DNA from: Auricularia sp. M13
Taxonomy: Eukaryota; Basidiomycota; Agaricomycetes; Auriculariales; Auriculariaceae
Length of the DNA: 64,000 bases
Assembly: GCA_037042915.1 (NCBI GenBank)
Contig: CM073196.1
Location: 4,402,001-4,466,000, forward strand
Direction: 5' to 3'
Position 1 is the stretch's first letter. Each line of letters opens with the position of its first letter. Both the position numbers and the translations under genes were made by a program. The notes under the pieces were generated by a model, which ran no database searches, was not told the DNA's origin, and saw only the letters and a program-made list of their open reading frames with translations. Shown here one piece after another: positions 10,619-23,699 of this stretch.

Positions 10619-11907
10619 AAGGTTTAGACGATAGTCTATGCCTTTTTTGGTTGTCGGTTTTTCATGGGGGGGTGGGTCGTTGAAACAGTAAAATTCCCGG
10701 GCCGGGCAAGTCCGCACCAATGGGGGACCGTCCATGGGCCTTTATTTGCTACCGACGGAGCTTTTCTTCCATCGTCATACAATGCCCTCCACATGTGTGC
10801 CACGTTAATGAAACAAATTACATTATTCTGACGCTCTGTATATAGCTGCCAGTTTGGCCATTAAATATTCAATGCTCTTCGGCGACCGCGCGTAGCCGCG
10901 CGTTCACTCCGCCCGCGGATTTTCCCGTCTGCATCCGAAACTAGTTGCGCCCTTGCCATGTCGCTGGAATAGGCCCCCGCGACCTGCCTGGCACGCTGCC
11001 ACTTGCCCTGTACGTCCGAGTGCTTCTTTACAGAAACCTTGCTGACGAATTCTTTCTTTTCGCGTTGATCATGATGCTTCTGCTTGCTCTGTCCTTCCGC
11101 TGCCGCCTGGCACTTATCCGCATTTTCCGCTGGGTTCTACCCATTTTCCGCCTGCTCGTACCACAGAGCCTACTGTGCTATCTGCATCTAGAAACTGCTG
11201 CCATTGTGCCAACCTGCTTTGACTCTGCATACTCCAAAACGCTTCGTACTACAGTATCTGCTCCAAAATCAACGTTGCGTTTCCCGTCGGAGTTACCAAG
11301 GCCGTTCTTGCAGCCCGTGTAATACCGCGAGTTCAGTCTATTTTGGACGACGTAGTTGATGCCGCATGTGACGGGGCGCAGCGAACTTTTCGTGCCGTCT
11401 TGGGCCCCCTCGCTCCGCTCGTGTTCCGAACAGTCAAGGATGATCATCTGGACCTCGTCGTGCACTGGTGCGGCAAGCCCGTACGCATTAGCGTTCTCCG
11501 GGCCTCGCTCTATAGATTCAATCTTAATACCCTTTGTGCATTCGGTACAAAACTCGATGGCAACGTCAAACCTTAGCGTATCGCAAGAGCAAGCTCATTG
11601 CTCATTGCTCATCTTGTGGCCTGCTTTGAAAGTTTTCTAGACCGTGCCTTCAAAAAAACTCAATGACCTTCGTTATGCTCTTTCACAGACCTCACATCAC
11701 GACATTCCTCAGCACCTTTTGTAAACGGAAACGCTGATCTGCTGGCTCGACTCCCAGCTGCCGGAGATTTTGCAGTCATAATCAGCGATGCGCGTGCTGC
11801 GGCGCGGCACGTAGTCGTCGGGAAGCTGCAGGTGACGCTTGCGTGCGCGGGTTTTTGATGTTGTCAGCCGCGTGCTCCGACCTCTTGCTGCGCCTGTTCC
11901 CCGGCAC
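10619..11907. other. Intergenic, no gene seen
   Basis: Open frames at 10945-11322 and 11343-11576 show no domain. TATTTAAT-like AT-rich tracts follow the F-box stop. The stretch ends at the TA dinucleotide flanking the fold-back element. Confidence 0.45.
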
Positions 11908-11909
11908 TA

Positions 11910-12205
11910 TCGGTCATTAAGTGCACATTTATTCCCACGCACATAAAGTCCGATTCCGCGCACAACAAGTCGATTGCGCGCGGAAAGTATCGAATCTATT
12001 TTTAAAATTCCCTCTTCTCATCGTCCAGAGAGGGTGTCTATGAGCCTCTGGCTCCTGCCTGGGAGGTGGTATAGCTTTGCAATTGAGCCCTGCTGCAGGA
12101 AACGTCGAGCTCGTTGCTCTCGGCCGGAGTTGCCGGAGTTGCCGAATAGGCGCCGGCGAGTTCCAATAGCCCTGTCATGCAATTCTTGAACACTCATCGA
12201 TGCCT
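11910..12205 (+). repeat. Left arm of fold-back element
   Basis: 296 bp, inverted and nearly identical to 12485-12780. Confidence 0.88.
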
Positions 12206-12484
12206 CGAACTCTTGAAAGGATGCATCACTAAGTTCTGAGTACCCTTTTTGGCCCAGGAACAACCCAGGAATGTGCACTCTCTATCCAACTGTAGTCCAC
12301 TGCTTGTGACCAACTCCTGGAACACAGTCTACTCTGTAGCCATCCTCTCAGCCTCATAATCAATGGTTGAGACCCAAGAACATCACTGGAAAAACTTTGT
12401 TAAAGCACCATCTGAGCCTATCTTCAAATGGACATGCAACTCTTCGAGACACTGGGATGCTTTGAAACTACCGTCTACTGTCCC

Positions 12485-12780
12485 AGGCATTGATGAGTGT
12501 TTAAGAATTGCTCGACAGGGCTATTGGAGCTCACCGGCGCCTATTCGGCAACTCCGGCAACTCCGGCCGAGAGCAACGAGCTCGACGTTTCCTGCAGCAG
12601 GGCTCAATTGCAAAGCTATACCACCTCCCAGGCAGGAGCCAGAGGCTCATAGACACCCTCTCTGGACGATGAGAAGAGGGAATTTTAAAAATAGATTCGA
12701 TACTTTCCGCGTGCAATCGACTTGTTGTGCGCGGAATCGGACTTTATGTGCGTGGGAATAAATGTGCACTTAATGACCGA
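12485..12780 (-). repeat. Right arm of fold-back element
   Basis: 296 bp, inverted and nearly identical to 11910-12205. Confidence 0.88.
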
Positions 12781-12782
12781 TA

Positions 12783-13453
12783 CGGCACAGCAAAAGCTAG
12801 ATCCACAAACCGGGATACCGCGATCGCGCGCGCTCGTACTTAGGTGAAGCGGCTGCGACAATCATGCATTCGTGACACATGCATTCACCGCGCGATCAGC
12901 GGGACGCGCAGCGCCCCGCATCGCGCCCGAAAATCAGCAAATCAGCCTCCCTGCACCAGCTCTGGTGACGAGCAGATATATACGGCATCATACTGTATGA
13001 ACACAGAAATTCACAAGAGAACCTCAGCTTCATGACACCAGGAGTCGGTGACTGCCGCGGCTCTAGCGGCGCTACGGTTTCTTTTACGCGCTCACACAGG
13101 GACTAACTTGTTCCACATCCGAAAAACTATGCACTATGCCCCAGAACCCAATTTCATGCTGTATGAATGTCTCTTTTACGGTCACGTGGCGTCGAATATA
13201 CCGTGTGGTTAATAGATCTCACTACAATGCCCTTGATATATTCGTATAGTTACCAAAACCTGCCTTAGCTGTCAAAACCGGATGCATCTCCATTTAGAGA
13301 CGGGGAAATCGCATCACGCTCCTCTGGCTTTTATACCTGCAGCTCTGCCCGTGTCATAGCGATGACGCTGCGAAACCCAGGCTTGCTTCAAACTTCCGGG
13401 TTGATCCGGATCTACTCGTTACCTTCGACCAGCCCTCGACCGCCAAATCAAGA
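12783..13453. other. Intergenic, promoter region of F-box 2
   Basis: No coding signal. A TTTTATACC sequence near 13329 is a weak TATA candidate for the gene starting at 13454. Confidence 0.4.
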
Positions 13454-15080
13454 ATGTCTACCACCACTACCACTTCGGACGGTCAACGCGTGCCTATAAT
13501 AGGGACGGCATTGCCTTCTTCCGACAGTTCTTCAATGTGCGCGGTCTACTGTAACTCTATTCAGGATTTGACGTTTGTCCAGTCGACTGCCCGTGCGCGC
13601 GTCGACGTATCAGGCGGCGCCTGCTATTTACAGTGTCCACTCTCTCTCGAGCTGTAGTGCAGCACGAAGACACAACGACCGCCACTCGCTCCAGGCTCGC
13701 CTACCCAACGAGCTCTGGTTGTCGGTCTGGTGTTTCCTTCCACAAGCGGATCGTATCGCCGTCTCGCACACGTGTCATCTGTGGCGGCGCACGGCCATCG
13801 CATGCCCAGACATGTGGAATTACATCGAATTATCCATCAACCTCGGTCGCGTGCCATTCTGCCGACACTGTAATCAGTGGGTTTGCGGGCGGCACATGGT
13901 CACTTTGTCTCTGGCAATGCTACACGAACTCCTTGCTCGCTGCCAGCACGCCGAATTTGCTCTAGAGTGCTGCGTGATTGGGAATCGCAGCGGCCACGCG
14001 CCAGTACTTCCCGCGCTTATTGATGCTCTGGCTCCTCATATTCACCGACTTTCTGGATTCGTGCTCAATTCATTCTTAGGCGACGCGCTTGATGGGTTCC
14101 TCGACCACTTTGCCTGCTTTCCTGCTCTATCTTACATCCATTTTCATCGTCACAGCTATGAAAACCGCTCGTGGCTGCTTCAGAAGGCGGTATCCATGCC
14201 TCGTCTCAAGTCGATGACGCTCTCATTCGAGCTGGCCTGGCCAAGAGACGGAACCATGCAGCTCACTTCGCTTCAAAGTCTTACTTGTTTTTGCGGAGAT
14301 GCGAACCACATCGAACGCGTTGCCACAGCCTTCCCAAATCTGCAAGTGCTTCGGCTTCACTCGCTGCACAGTTTTTCAGCACGCTGTCGCACCCACGGCC
14401 TTTCCAACGCACTCGCCAATATCGATGATGTCCGGCTCCTCGATTTCACGGACGACCTAGCAGCTGCGCAACAGCTGCTAGAATTATTTCGGGCCCCGCG
14501 GCGACGCAGTCTCACCGTACACGGCTACGCGCAGCCGCCCGTCCAGGTCTTCGAGATCATGGCCGACTGCACGCACGATGTAACCCTCGCTTGCCTGCTC
14601 TGGGACTCACGCCTCAAGCTCTATGTGGCATCTGCAACGGGCCGCGTCCGCGAAATCGTATTTTGCTGTAGCGTCGCGTACCCGCTGGCGACCATCTGGG
14701 AGCACGTCGCAGCCCATGAACTAGTCCACCTTGTCGTTCATTTGCCATATTGGACGCAGCTTGCACCCGATGTCGCTGCCATGCCCAAGCTGCAGACCCT
14801 CACACTCGTCACTCCGTCATGTGGGATCGATGACTCAGGGATACCGGGGTGGAAACGGCCGCAGGACGCCCATCTTCCCGCGCTCGAGTCCGTGTGCGTG
14901 CAATCCGGCGATCCTCAGAGCGACTCGGAGGTGACGGTGTCTGCGCTTTGGCTGGCGTCATTCATCGAGGATCTGAATCTCCTTTCTCCGCTAGCGATGC
15001 TCGAATTGGACCAAGTCGAACTGAGCGGAAATGAAGCAGTGCTGTATGGAGTGGTCTCGGACATTGTCTATTACGCATAA
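13454..15080 (+). CDS. F-box protein 2 with leucine-rich-like C-terminal region
   Basis: The long frame (open from 13572) has no ATG before the F-box. I therefore start at 13454 and splice out 13537-13582 (46 nt, GTGCGC...CAG), which joins in phase and yields 526 aa. The F-box lies at about residues 66-110 (RLPNELWLSVWCFLP, AVSHTCHLWRRTAIACP) and predicts a Skp1 contact. A CRHCNQWVC cysteine cluster follows directly, echoing the CLPCL in F-box 1. The remainder is a leucine-rich-like region with no named domain. The two genes belong to one expanded family but are far diverged. Confidence is high for the F-box and moderate for the first exon. Confidence 0.8.
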
Positions 15081-15309
15081 GTTGCATCATTTGCATTGGC
15101 TCAGGTAGCGCTGAGAGTCATATAAAGCATTTGCCAGACCTGTTCGATGACGATACAATAGTAACACCGCCTGGTTCTATAAATCTCTCACGTGAGAACA
15201 ATCAATGCTGAGTACAGGATGTCGAATGAGAAGCTGCGCACAGCGACGTGAGCTAGTATTGTACAACAAAGAAAGTACGCATGAAACAATACCAAATTCT
15301 GAAGCGGCC

Positions 15310-16948
15310 TCATGCGCGCTGCATCGCAGCAAAATCAGGATCGTGACTTTCCGGCGACTCCATCTGTTGCATCATCTCAGCGAGTGCCATGGCTATCTCG
15401 GCCTGGGTAAGCGGCGTACGCCTGCTGCTGTTGTTGGGGAAAACCTTGAGCATAACCATATTTTCCGAAGCAACCGAGGATATGCCGTATAGTTCGTTCG
15501 TGGTCATTCCTCGGGTAATTTTCAGCGTCATTCTCGTGGAGGAAACCGGTTGAGAGCTCACCTGGTTCCATGGATCTGTGTAGAAGCGGCGCACCGTGTT
15601 CGTAATCGTACGATTCCAGACCGTTCGTCGCCCACGCGATGAGCTGATCGACGCGTTTCAGCGGGAAGGAGTGCGCGCGACATGCCTCTGCGAACTGCGC
15701 GCCGACCATCTCAAGGCTGGAAAAGACGTACAGCTCGCGGAGCATGTCGCAGATCTCCTTGTGCGGGAATCTCTCGTCGGTCCAGTCGGCCTTCTGGCAC
15801 TCCCGCGAACAGTACTGCACGGCGCGACACTTCCCGCAGCGGGAGAACGCGCCCGGCGCCGACTTATCGTGCACGCGCTTGCCGCAGTCCGGGCCCTGGC
15901 ACTCGCGCCGGACCGCCTGCTGCGTCAGGTAGTGGTGCAGCGCGCGGTACGGGTCCTTCAGCATCTCGTTGCTCTGCGCTTCCATCTCGCGCGCGTAGGG
16001 CGGACAGTCCGTATAGCCAAGATTCTCCAGCTGCACGAGAGGCGAAGCGTGCCAGAGGTAGCCCGTTAGGTAGGTCATGTGCTGGTGCGAACGCTCCGGA
16101 TGCTCGAGCAAGCGGACGAGCGGGTCCAGCGCCGCGAAAAGCCCTGCTTCGCGATGATACAAGAAATGCACCTTGTCCAGCATCTTGTGGTCCGGGCCGA
16201 AACAGAGCGTATAGAGCAGGGGGGTGTATCGGTGACACGAGGCGATGTGTCGTTGCGCTATTGCGTCGCGCACTGGAGCAAGAACGGGCTGACGGATTTT
16301 GGCCAGGCCAGCCTGAGCGGACTCGAACGCCGTCGTCGTTTGTGAGATCGTGAGGTCGATGATGCGGGTTCGATGTTCGCGATTCAAGAGCACAGAGAAC
16401 GCAAGCGGGCGATGGGCCATCACCAGATCCACGATGACGGACATCGCACAATCGTCGACTTCGAGGAGACTGACGAGAGCACCCATCGTGCGCTCCGGCC
16501 CGCCGGGAAAGAGCTGCTCGGAAGACGTCGGCCAGCGCCCGCGCTTGCTGCCAAAGCCTTTCTCGAGGCGCCCGATGCGAGCGTCGAGGAAGGCAGACAG
16601 GTATTCGTCTACGACCTTGAACGTGAAGTTCCATACGTCTCCTTTGATGCCTGCCTGCTCGAGAGTTTTGCGACTCGGATTGCACTTGCGGCAGCGGAGG
16701 TGCGCGCGGCGAAGCATCTGCGCCGCGGAGGCCCGCTTGCTCGCAGTCCAGTCTGCGGTGACAAAGAGCATGAGAGCATTGCAGAACACGTGGCACTTCG
16801 CCTGAAGCAGAATCGTAGTCGTGTTGTCCGGCTTGACGAGCGACGAGTAAATAGCAAAGCATCCAGGACAGACCGTCGGGGAATGGGGTGGTTGTAAACC
16901 CGAAGCGAACGTGTTGAATTTCCATAGCAGTGCATCGTCGGAAGCCAT
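15310..16948 (-). CDS. MYND zinc-finger protein 1
   Basis: Minus-strand exons 16948-15562 and 15509-15310 (52-nt intron, GTGAGC...CGAG, CTGAA branch point) encode 528 aa. The N-terminus begins MASDDALLWKF and carries a conserved region: VCPGCF, then KCHVF and ADWT, then CRKC. The MYND finger is at about 349-400 (CQGPDCGKRV, CGKCRAVQYCSRECQKADW, FPHKEIC), with all Cys/His ligands present. It is followed by FPLKRVDQLIAWATNG, a family hallmark. The last exon is joined at a phase-1 intron, as in the paralogues at 35.3, 45.9 and 48.6 kb. MYND fingers bind short proline-rich peptides; a partner cannot be predicted. The frame is open upstream to 17044, but only with a GTG there, so the ATG at 16948 is preferred. 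Confidence 0.88.
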
Positions 16949-18499
16949 ATCGACAGCGACTTGGACAAACGACAAAGGCGAGGAAGGAGACAAAGAAGCG
17001 GAGTTGGCCGACGCACCTGAAACGGCTGCCTGATTAGCGCCCACCCAGATAGCTATGTGACTTCATTTTGACTCTCATATCCGTTGGGCGATGTTTGGGC
17101 GCGTCAAAGTCGGGAGCTGGGGCGCGGAAGTTGCGGGATCGATGGGTAGTCATGGATCAAGGCCGCAAAATGGGGAGCCGCATGTACGGGGTAATGCGAT
17201 TCGCAATGCGAACAGGAGAGTTGAGGAGGAGAGGGCATGTCAGGAGGCAACGCGGCAAGGTGGAGAACGAGGCTCGGACCACCACGTCATAGCAGCACTT
17301 TATAGAGCTTCAGAGTCCTCGAAAAAACTGGAACGAGCTGGCGCGAAGCGGCCACAATACTGAATCTGAGGAGCGGAAAGTCTAAATCCAGGACACTTCA
17401 GCAGTCGACATCGTGTCATCAAGACCACGAAGCATGCGGATAGAACGGCTGGACGGCGCGCAGCGAAGATCCCACAAGCCGTCGCAGCGCGCCTGAGCAC
17501 TGAACTCGCGAGCGTCCTATGTCGTGGATTCGCGCTTGTGCGCGCCTGCAATAGAGGCTGTGGCAAAGGCGTGAAAAATGGGTCTCCGTAGTACAGCGCA
17601 AATGGAACAGCTTTGCCTTGGAACGCGAATTCAGAGGCATGTTCGAGGCACACAGAAATACGCTGGATGATTGCACTAGCAGGATGGTTACCTTAGCCGG
17701 GCTGGCGATGGGTAGGTGCTGGGGCGCCGATTACGGGCGCGAGAGACGCGAAGTGTGCTAGTGCCGGTTCCACGTTGCCCAGTACCCACGGGTCCAGCAC
17801 ACGTTCGCAGAAATTTGAGATGAATAGCACACTTCCAGATGTCAAGCTCGAATTCGATGCATCGGCGCAGGGTGTGGCGGGTCTGAGTCGAGTCGAGCGG
17901 AGGAGCTTAAGAAACGAGGATGCATCCGGCCGTCCGGTGCCGGGCCGCAGAGAGGCGCCAGACTGTCGTCTTCACAAGTGTTGCATTGACCGCAGTCTCG
18001 CACTCTGAATGGCGCGGGTGTACGGTAAACCTCATGTTGCGCTGCCTGGGAAAGCGTGGCGGGCAGAGTGCGTGACAGAGCTGGTTACGCGCCTTGAGGC
18101 GCGCATCCTTGGGCATGATGTCTGGGCCCCAGCAACCAGTCTTGAAGCTTGACGTCCATGGATGTAGCTACTCCGTGGCCCTGGTCCAGGTGCATGTGTT
18201 AAAGAGAGTGACGTGCAAAACGTGCAACGGGGAACTGCTCCATGAGCAAGTGCGATTGCATGCAGGGTCCCGGGGCCAGGCCAGAACCAAGCGCAGAGAC
18301 GAACAGTAAACGAGCACGGATGGGGAGTGCATCGATGGGGAATGAAAAAATATCAATATAGCGCGCGAACGACTTCTCGCTGCCTCGGGAGCGATTGGCA
18401 TCCAGAATAGGAGTGAAGATGGGAAGTGATGTAAGTTAGTACAGCTCAGGAGCCAGTTGGGTGTCGAGAAGAGACAGCTGATGCAAGACGACGATGCAC
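16949..18499. other. Gene-poor stretch
   Basis: Only short overlapping frames without domains on either strand. It holds the promoter of MYND 1. Confidence 0.45.
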
Positions 18500-18750
18500 T
18501 AGCAGGAGAGCCTCAGAAGAGGTGATGGGAGCGCAGGTGCCGGGAGATGGGGTCGGGAGCATTGCAGTCAGATGCATCGATGGATCAACGCACGCTTGAT
18601 CGTGAGGGGACGCTGGGAAGATGGAAGGTGATGCATGTTTCGTTTTTTTGGTTTCGGTGCGTGGGATGGGTGGGGCCGGGGAACGGGAGGCATCGATGGA
18701 GAAGCACGGGGACTTTTGGAATGCGTGGCGGCACGCAGCTGAGATGTTGC
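18500..18750 (+). repeat. Dispersed repeat, intact copy
   Basis: Homologous, in opposite orientation, to 27998-28101 plus 34162-34300, the two halves of another copy split by the 6-kb Mutator-like element. Shared tracts include the CGTTTTTTTGG/CGAAACATGCAT area near 18,630-18,650 and a GGTGCCGGGAGATGGGGTCG tract near 18,536. This copy shows the uninterrupted target sequence. No coding content is seen. Confidence 0.7.
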
Positions 18751-21700
18751 GCAGGTGTGTCGAAACATACTCGTTCGGATGGATGATTGGTGAGAAAGCA
18801 GCACGACTCGTGTAACTCGATCATAGATCAGTTTGGGAACGGCGAAGGGAAACTGGCATGTTAACAGAACTTCGAACGCTGGAACTCAGCAGAATGCCTC
18901 TGCTGACAAATCCAAAGCAGGATGACGGACCTCTTCCTCGTAATCAATTTGTCTGCCGCGCCGCAGTAACCGATTGTCGAACCGTAACACCGGGATCGAC
19001 AGGCGCGTTCGCAGGGCAGAAGCGCAGTCATGTAAGTTACAGCTTGCACAAGGAGAAGGACGCGCGAGCCGCGGCCTGCAGTTTCTCCGAGGCTGCCAGA
19101 AGTCAAACAACGCTGAAGGTTCAAGTAACACCGAAAGCGGTGTGAAGACGCCACGCCCACGTGGGATCAGCGCTGCGATGACTGAAGGAGGATAATCCCG
19201 GGCTGTGCGTGCAGTGCGGCGAACGCGCGACCGACCGCGAGCGGCTCCGGTGACTACCTAGGAGATCTGCGTGGGGATAGGTGCCGGGAGATGCGGGTAT
19301 TGGGAGATGGAAGAGTGATATGCAGGACGGCTCAGGACTCAGTTGCGGGGGAGATGTGCAAGTGGACGGGAAAAGTCGGAACTCGTAATATGATGCAGGA
19401 CTGCAGCCGGTGAGGCTAGTCTCCTCGCGTTGCTTGACGCATGTGCAGCCTGGAGGGAAGCATAGCAGTAGAACCGGGAAATGGGAGTGCATCCGCGAGG
19501 AAGCGCGCGGAAGCAAGGCCCCAGACTGCGACACGAGCTCGTCGCCGGGAAGGAAGAGTGCAGGGGATACGCTGGATTTGGTCTAGTAGCGAAGCTCGCA
19601 TTAGAAGACGAGTGTTTGCGCTGCGAAGAATTGATCCTGAAGAGCAGTGCCTGGCCTTTTTCGATGCAAAAGCTGCGTTTCCTTAAGTGCGCGTGTGCGC
19701 TAATTGAAATGATTATCTTCCAACACAGTGTCTGCAAGGAAGACGACGCGTGCGCGAGGATCGGAACAGTAGCTCGAGCAGCCGATGAAGAACGAGATGC
19801 GGCTGCAGTGAGGAATTCAGAAGCTAAGACAGCGAACAAAGGCGCACTCCTGATCGGGATAACAAGGAAACGTGCGAGGGTGCAGGGTTCGAAGCTATCC
19901 CAGTGCACACTCAGGCTGCGTGCAGTAAGCCTGAGAGAACCGGGAAACCGGGCTGTTTTAGTTCAAGAAGAGCGGGGGACGTGGGAAGCAGCTGAGACTG
20001 CTGTGCATCGCCCGGGAGAACAACGAAAGTGCGGGACCATCACGACGCGCGCAGCAGTCGGGAGGCGTCTTGTACGACCCACAATCGCGCCGCCGTCTCA
20101 CCTCACCTCGCGCCCGCAAAACATCCGCTCTGCTGGTAGAGAATAAGATCCGAGTCCGGACGCCGATACTTACACAGAGGCCTTCGTGATGTGGATGCAC
20201 AACAGCCCAATGCCAGATGCACACGATGGTCGAAGCGCGGGCGATTGAGAAGCGGGTGCTCAATGGCGGGCCTGCCGGACACGAAGAACGAAAGGACAAC
20301 GTCGCCGTCTGATCTCACCTCGTTTCGACGCAGCTGCCAGCGTCCAGTGCATTCAACGCAGCTGCCAGTGAACGTTGAACGTTGAAGCGCGACCGATGCA
20401 GGCCGCGCGACTTCTTGCGCCCGGCGATGCCGAAGGCGAGTGCAGATCGAGGACTAGAAATTAGAATGGACTTTAGAAGACATGTGTATGCGTGTGATGA
20501 GAGTGTGTATGCCAGTGACGAGTGAACTGTATGAGTGTGGATCCCGCGGCGTACTCGGCAGCTCGCAGGCCAGCTCGCCCCGCCGCGGTGGCAGGTGGCA
20601 GGCCACCCCGATGCCCGACCCAAGCGTGCTGTCAGAACCCGCACCTAGCAGGTAGAGTAACCATCCCCGGCCCGGGCAGCAAGGGTCGGACTCTCGGACT
20701 CAGCGGGATGCGAGTAAGTACCCAATGCGGCGATAAGCAGCGTCCAGACTGAGGACGGTGTACGGCGATAAGGAGGACGCGACGCTGCCGGGTACCAGGT
20801 CCAGTAGTCTAGAATACTTATGCGGAGAGTATAGCCGGCGCCCGATGTCATTGTCAGTCCAGATTCCAGCACGTGTTGTCGGTGTCGAGTGCAAAGGCGT
20901 AAAGTCAGACGCCACTGATTGAGTGTGGCGGTGGGAGCTTCGGGATTACGACGAGAGCGAACATTGACAAGAGCACGTCGATGCTAGGGAATGATTAACT
21001 CGGTCAGACGGTGTGTGGAGAGCTAGGCCGGAAGAAGGTATGCAGCCAAGATCAAATTTATCCCATGGAAGAAAGCTCGGAGAGTTCCTGTCATTCAGCC
21101 TAGAATAGAATAGCATAGAACTGATAATTCTGTCCTGAAGGAGTAATCAGTGAGCATTAGCGCGATGCATTATGAGAAACTAGGATAATATTAAATCTCG
21201 GCGTCGCGTCCGGAGTGCGAAGCATCCCGCTCTGGAAGAGCAAACTGTCGAACAAGACAAAGTCTAGAATGCGCTCCAGAATACTAGAGCATCCGCGAAG
21301 CATCTCCCGCACGCAGTGATAGACACCGGGATGGAAATATCACGAGGATCCAGCATCCACTGCCAGAATCCAGAACGCGTCGAGCGAGTCCAGGTGCGAA
21401 AGATCGTCAGGATCATCATGGTGTGTCGCGCGTTGTGTCGGGAGTTATCATCAGATCAGATCAGTGATTAACCTATGTGTCGGCGGGCGCAGATGAGACA
21501 GCGTGTCCAGGTCGCGAGTGGCGGAATCGTTGGCAATGGCAGAAATAGACGTTGACACTGGACATGTGGCCAGACATTGCGCAGCAGCAGCAGCCAGCAG
21601 GAGCGGGATTGCAAGACTGAAGCAGGTCGCGGCGGCCGTCACGGTGCGCAGCAGCCGAGCAAAGATTTGGTGAAGATCGCAAGAGTCATGCAAGCAAGCA

Positions 21701-22646
21701 ACGTGCCGGACACGCGTCCGCGATGTGGATGTGGATCTGATCAAAGCACAACAACGACGCGAGTCGGGATCCAGGCCACATTCGAGGCGCGTCGACTGCA
21801 GTCCGCAAGCTTGTGTGACAGAAGGGCAGCGTACAGTATGAGCGCCAAATTTCTATCTTGAGGATGCCGAGCAACGCGGTTGAGGCTGTGCAGAGTGCAG
21901 AACGCCGGAATACAGTACGCGCGTGTGTTGTGCTAGGCGCGCGAAGGGCCATGGAGCGTAAGTTAGTTATGTACAGCAGCCGGGTGGAGGCGTCGAAGCG
22001 CCGGTGAATGGACGCGAAGAGGCGCTAGCGCGGCTTCGCTTCGCTTCCCTTCCTTTGCGCAGGTTCTTAGCGCGCATTCTCGGGCTGAGTGTGAGTGGGG
22101 GTGTGAGTGAAGTGTCTGTCAGCTTCCCAGGTTGTAAGCTGGAGTCAGCGCTGGAAGCGAGTCAGCGTCAACGTGGCCGGCAAGTTGAGTGTGTGGAAGC
22201 TGAGTCAGCCGTAAGGTATCCCGCGGCGAGCGGGCGGGCGGCCGCGGAGAAATCAAAAAGCAAAACACGAGGCGCCCGGCCGCGGAGGAAGATCTTGTCT
22301 TGTCGGCATCCGACTGTCGTCCCACCGGCCGCCCAGCCCTCCGCCCGCACTGCACCCGCATGTGGTGGCCAAGCTGTCCCTATCGATGTCGATGCCACGA
22401 GTACTTGCCAGCGAGGGGTCGGAGGCAGGGAGGCAGGGGCTGAGTCACGGCTGGTCGGGAGCCGGCGGGCGCACTGATCGCGGCCGGGCGCGATTACCTT
22501 ACCAGATTGGCGCCCGGAAGGGGACACGCAGTCGGGTGGGCCGACCTGCCTCGTGGGACCGGCCGGGTTATATAAACCCCCCGCCTGTTTTTCCCCAACA
22601 CGCCGCCACCCGCACAACCCACACCGCACCCACCCACCGACGCACA
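18751..22646. other. Gene-poor region with degenerate repeats
   Basis: No frame has recognisable domain content. About 55 bp near 19,198-19,250 (GACCGACCGCGAGCGGCTCC core) recurs inverted near 27,469-27,522, so at least one more dispersed repeat family is present. The last ~80 bp is promoter of the next gene. Confidence 0.4.
22569..22576 (+). promoter_or_regulatory. TATA box of the gene at 22647
   Basis: TATATAAA 71 bp upstream of the ATG. Confidence 0.6.
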
Positions 22647-23317
22647 ATGCACACCCCGACGCCTACAATCAGCAACGCGCGGCAAGAAATCGCGCACCTG
22701 CTCGACCCGTCCTACCACCGCCCATCCGCGTCGCCCACGCCGTCCATCTGGACCGACGCCGCGGGCGGGACGCACGACCCCGACTTCCGCCCGTTCGTCA
22801 CCTCCACCTCCACGAGCAACCGTCGCTCGTCCTTCACCGAGGGCAGGCGGAGCTTCGAGCTGCCCAGCGCGCCGGTGACGCCCACCAAGGACGAGATGCG
22901 CGCCGCGCGGAGGGCGCTGCAGCCCGACCTGCGCGAGGCGCTCAAGGCGCATGAGCGCGAGATGCGCGAGGAGCGGATGCCCGCGTGGTTGCGCCGCTCG
23001 CGCGCGAAGAGCTCGCCGGCGCTCGCTGCGCCGCTCTACCCCACCTCGGCCATTCCGCCGTTTTCTGTGCCCGATTTGAGCGCGGAGGAGTCGGACGAGG
23101 ACGAGGATGGGCATTCGTCCGTTGACGATGTGCATGAGTGCGTTTTCCTCTTTTTCTTCATTACAGTAATGGCATGGTGCTGACGAGTGATTTTAGAAAG
23201 CACCATATGCACACGGCCGAGCACCTGCGCCGGCAGCTCGCGAGCTTGAGCCTCAAGGTCGACCTCGCCGTCTTCCGCGCCAAGAAGCGCATCCGCCGCA
23301 AGGTCGGCCTCGACTAG
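22647..23317 (+). CDS. Small conserved-looking protein of unknown function
   Basis: Exons 22647-23137 and 23197-23317 (59-nt intron) join in frame to 203 aa. No family is recognised. The N-terminal half is Ser/Thr/Pro-rich and probably disordered (HTPTPTISNARQEIAHLLD, then SSFTEGRRSFELPSAP). A charged helical segment follows (MRAARRALQPDLREALKAHE), then an acidic linker (EESDEDEDG). The C-terminus, crossing the intron, is a basic amphipathic helix (EHLRRQLASLSLKVDLAVFR, AKKRIRRKVGLD) and looks like the most constrained part. The arrangement with a TATA box and correctly phased intron supports a real gene. It could be a regulatory or scaffold protein, but I assign no function. Confidence 0.75.
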
Positions 23318-23699
23318 CCCGCTCTCCACCCCACACACATATATACATACCCCACACACACCTTGGCCTCGCCGCCAACGCACATCGCACACCGCACACC
23401 TCTTGGCCGTGCCGCCTGCGCGCACCGCGCTTCGTGATCGGCCCCAGTGCTCACCCCTCTTCGCCCGTCCAGCGCGCATCGCGCACCGAGTTTTCCTGGC
23501 GCATAGATACACAGCCCCCTCTATCACTTTTCCCATCCCCTTCCCCGCTCCCCGTACCCCTCTTCCCCATCGCCCATCGCCCACCTCTGCACAGCATGCA
23601 CTTCCTCCGCTGTTCTTCATCTTGGATACATCGACTCCTCGATACGACGCACAATATGAATGCCCCTTTTCATGAGCTCTATATTCACGTGAGGTGTTG
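23318..23699. other. 3' flank of the small gene
   Basis: Starts with CA/TA-rich simple sequence at about 23,330-23,370, then C-rich sequence without a gene. Confidence 0.4.

Larger units (their letters stand above)
11910..12780. mobile_element. Fold-back/MITE-like element with 296-bp inverted arms and TA duplication
   Basis: The element is 871 bp. Its first 296 bp (11910-12205) recur in inverted orientation as its last 296 bp (12485-12780) with only scattered differences, leaving a spacer of ~279 bp. Both ends read TCGGTCATTAAGTGCAC inward, and each is flanked by TA (11908-11909 and 12781-12782), consistent with a TA target-site duplication as made by Tc1/mariner-type transposases. No transposase is encoded, so mobility would depend on an enzyme from elsewhere. 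The transcript would fold into a long hairpin. Superfamily assignment is inferred from the TA duplication. Confidence 0.85.

Noticed and set aside
19481-20146. 221-codon frame in the gene-poor region
   Set aside because: No domain, biased composition, and overlapping antisense frames of similar length.
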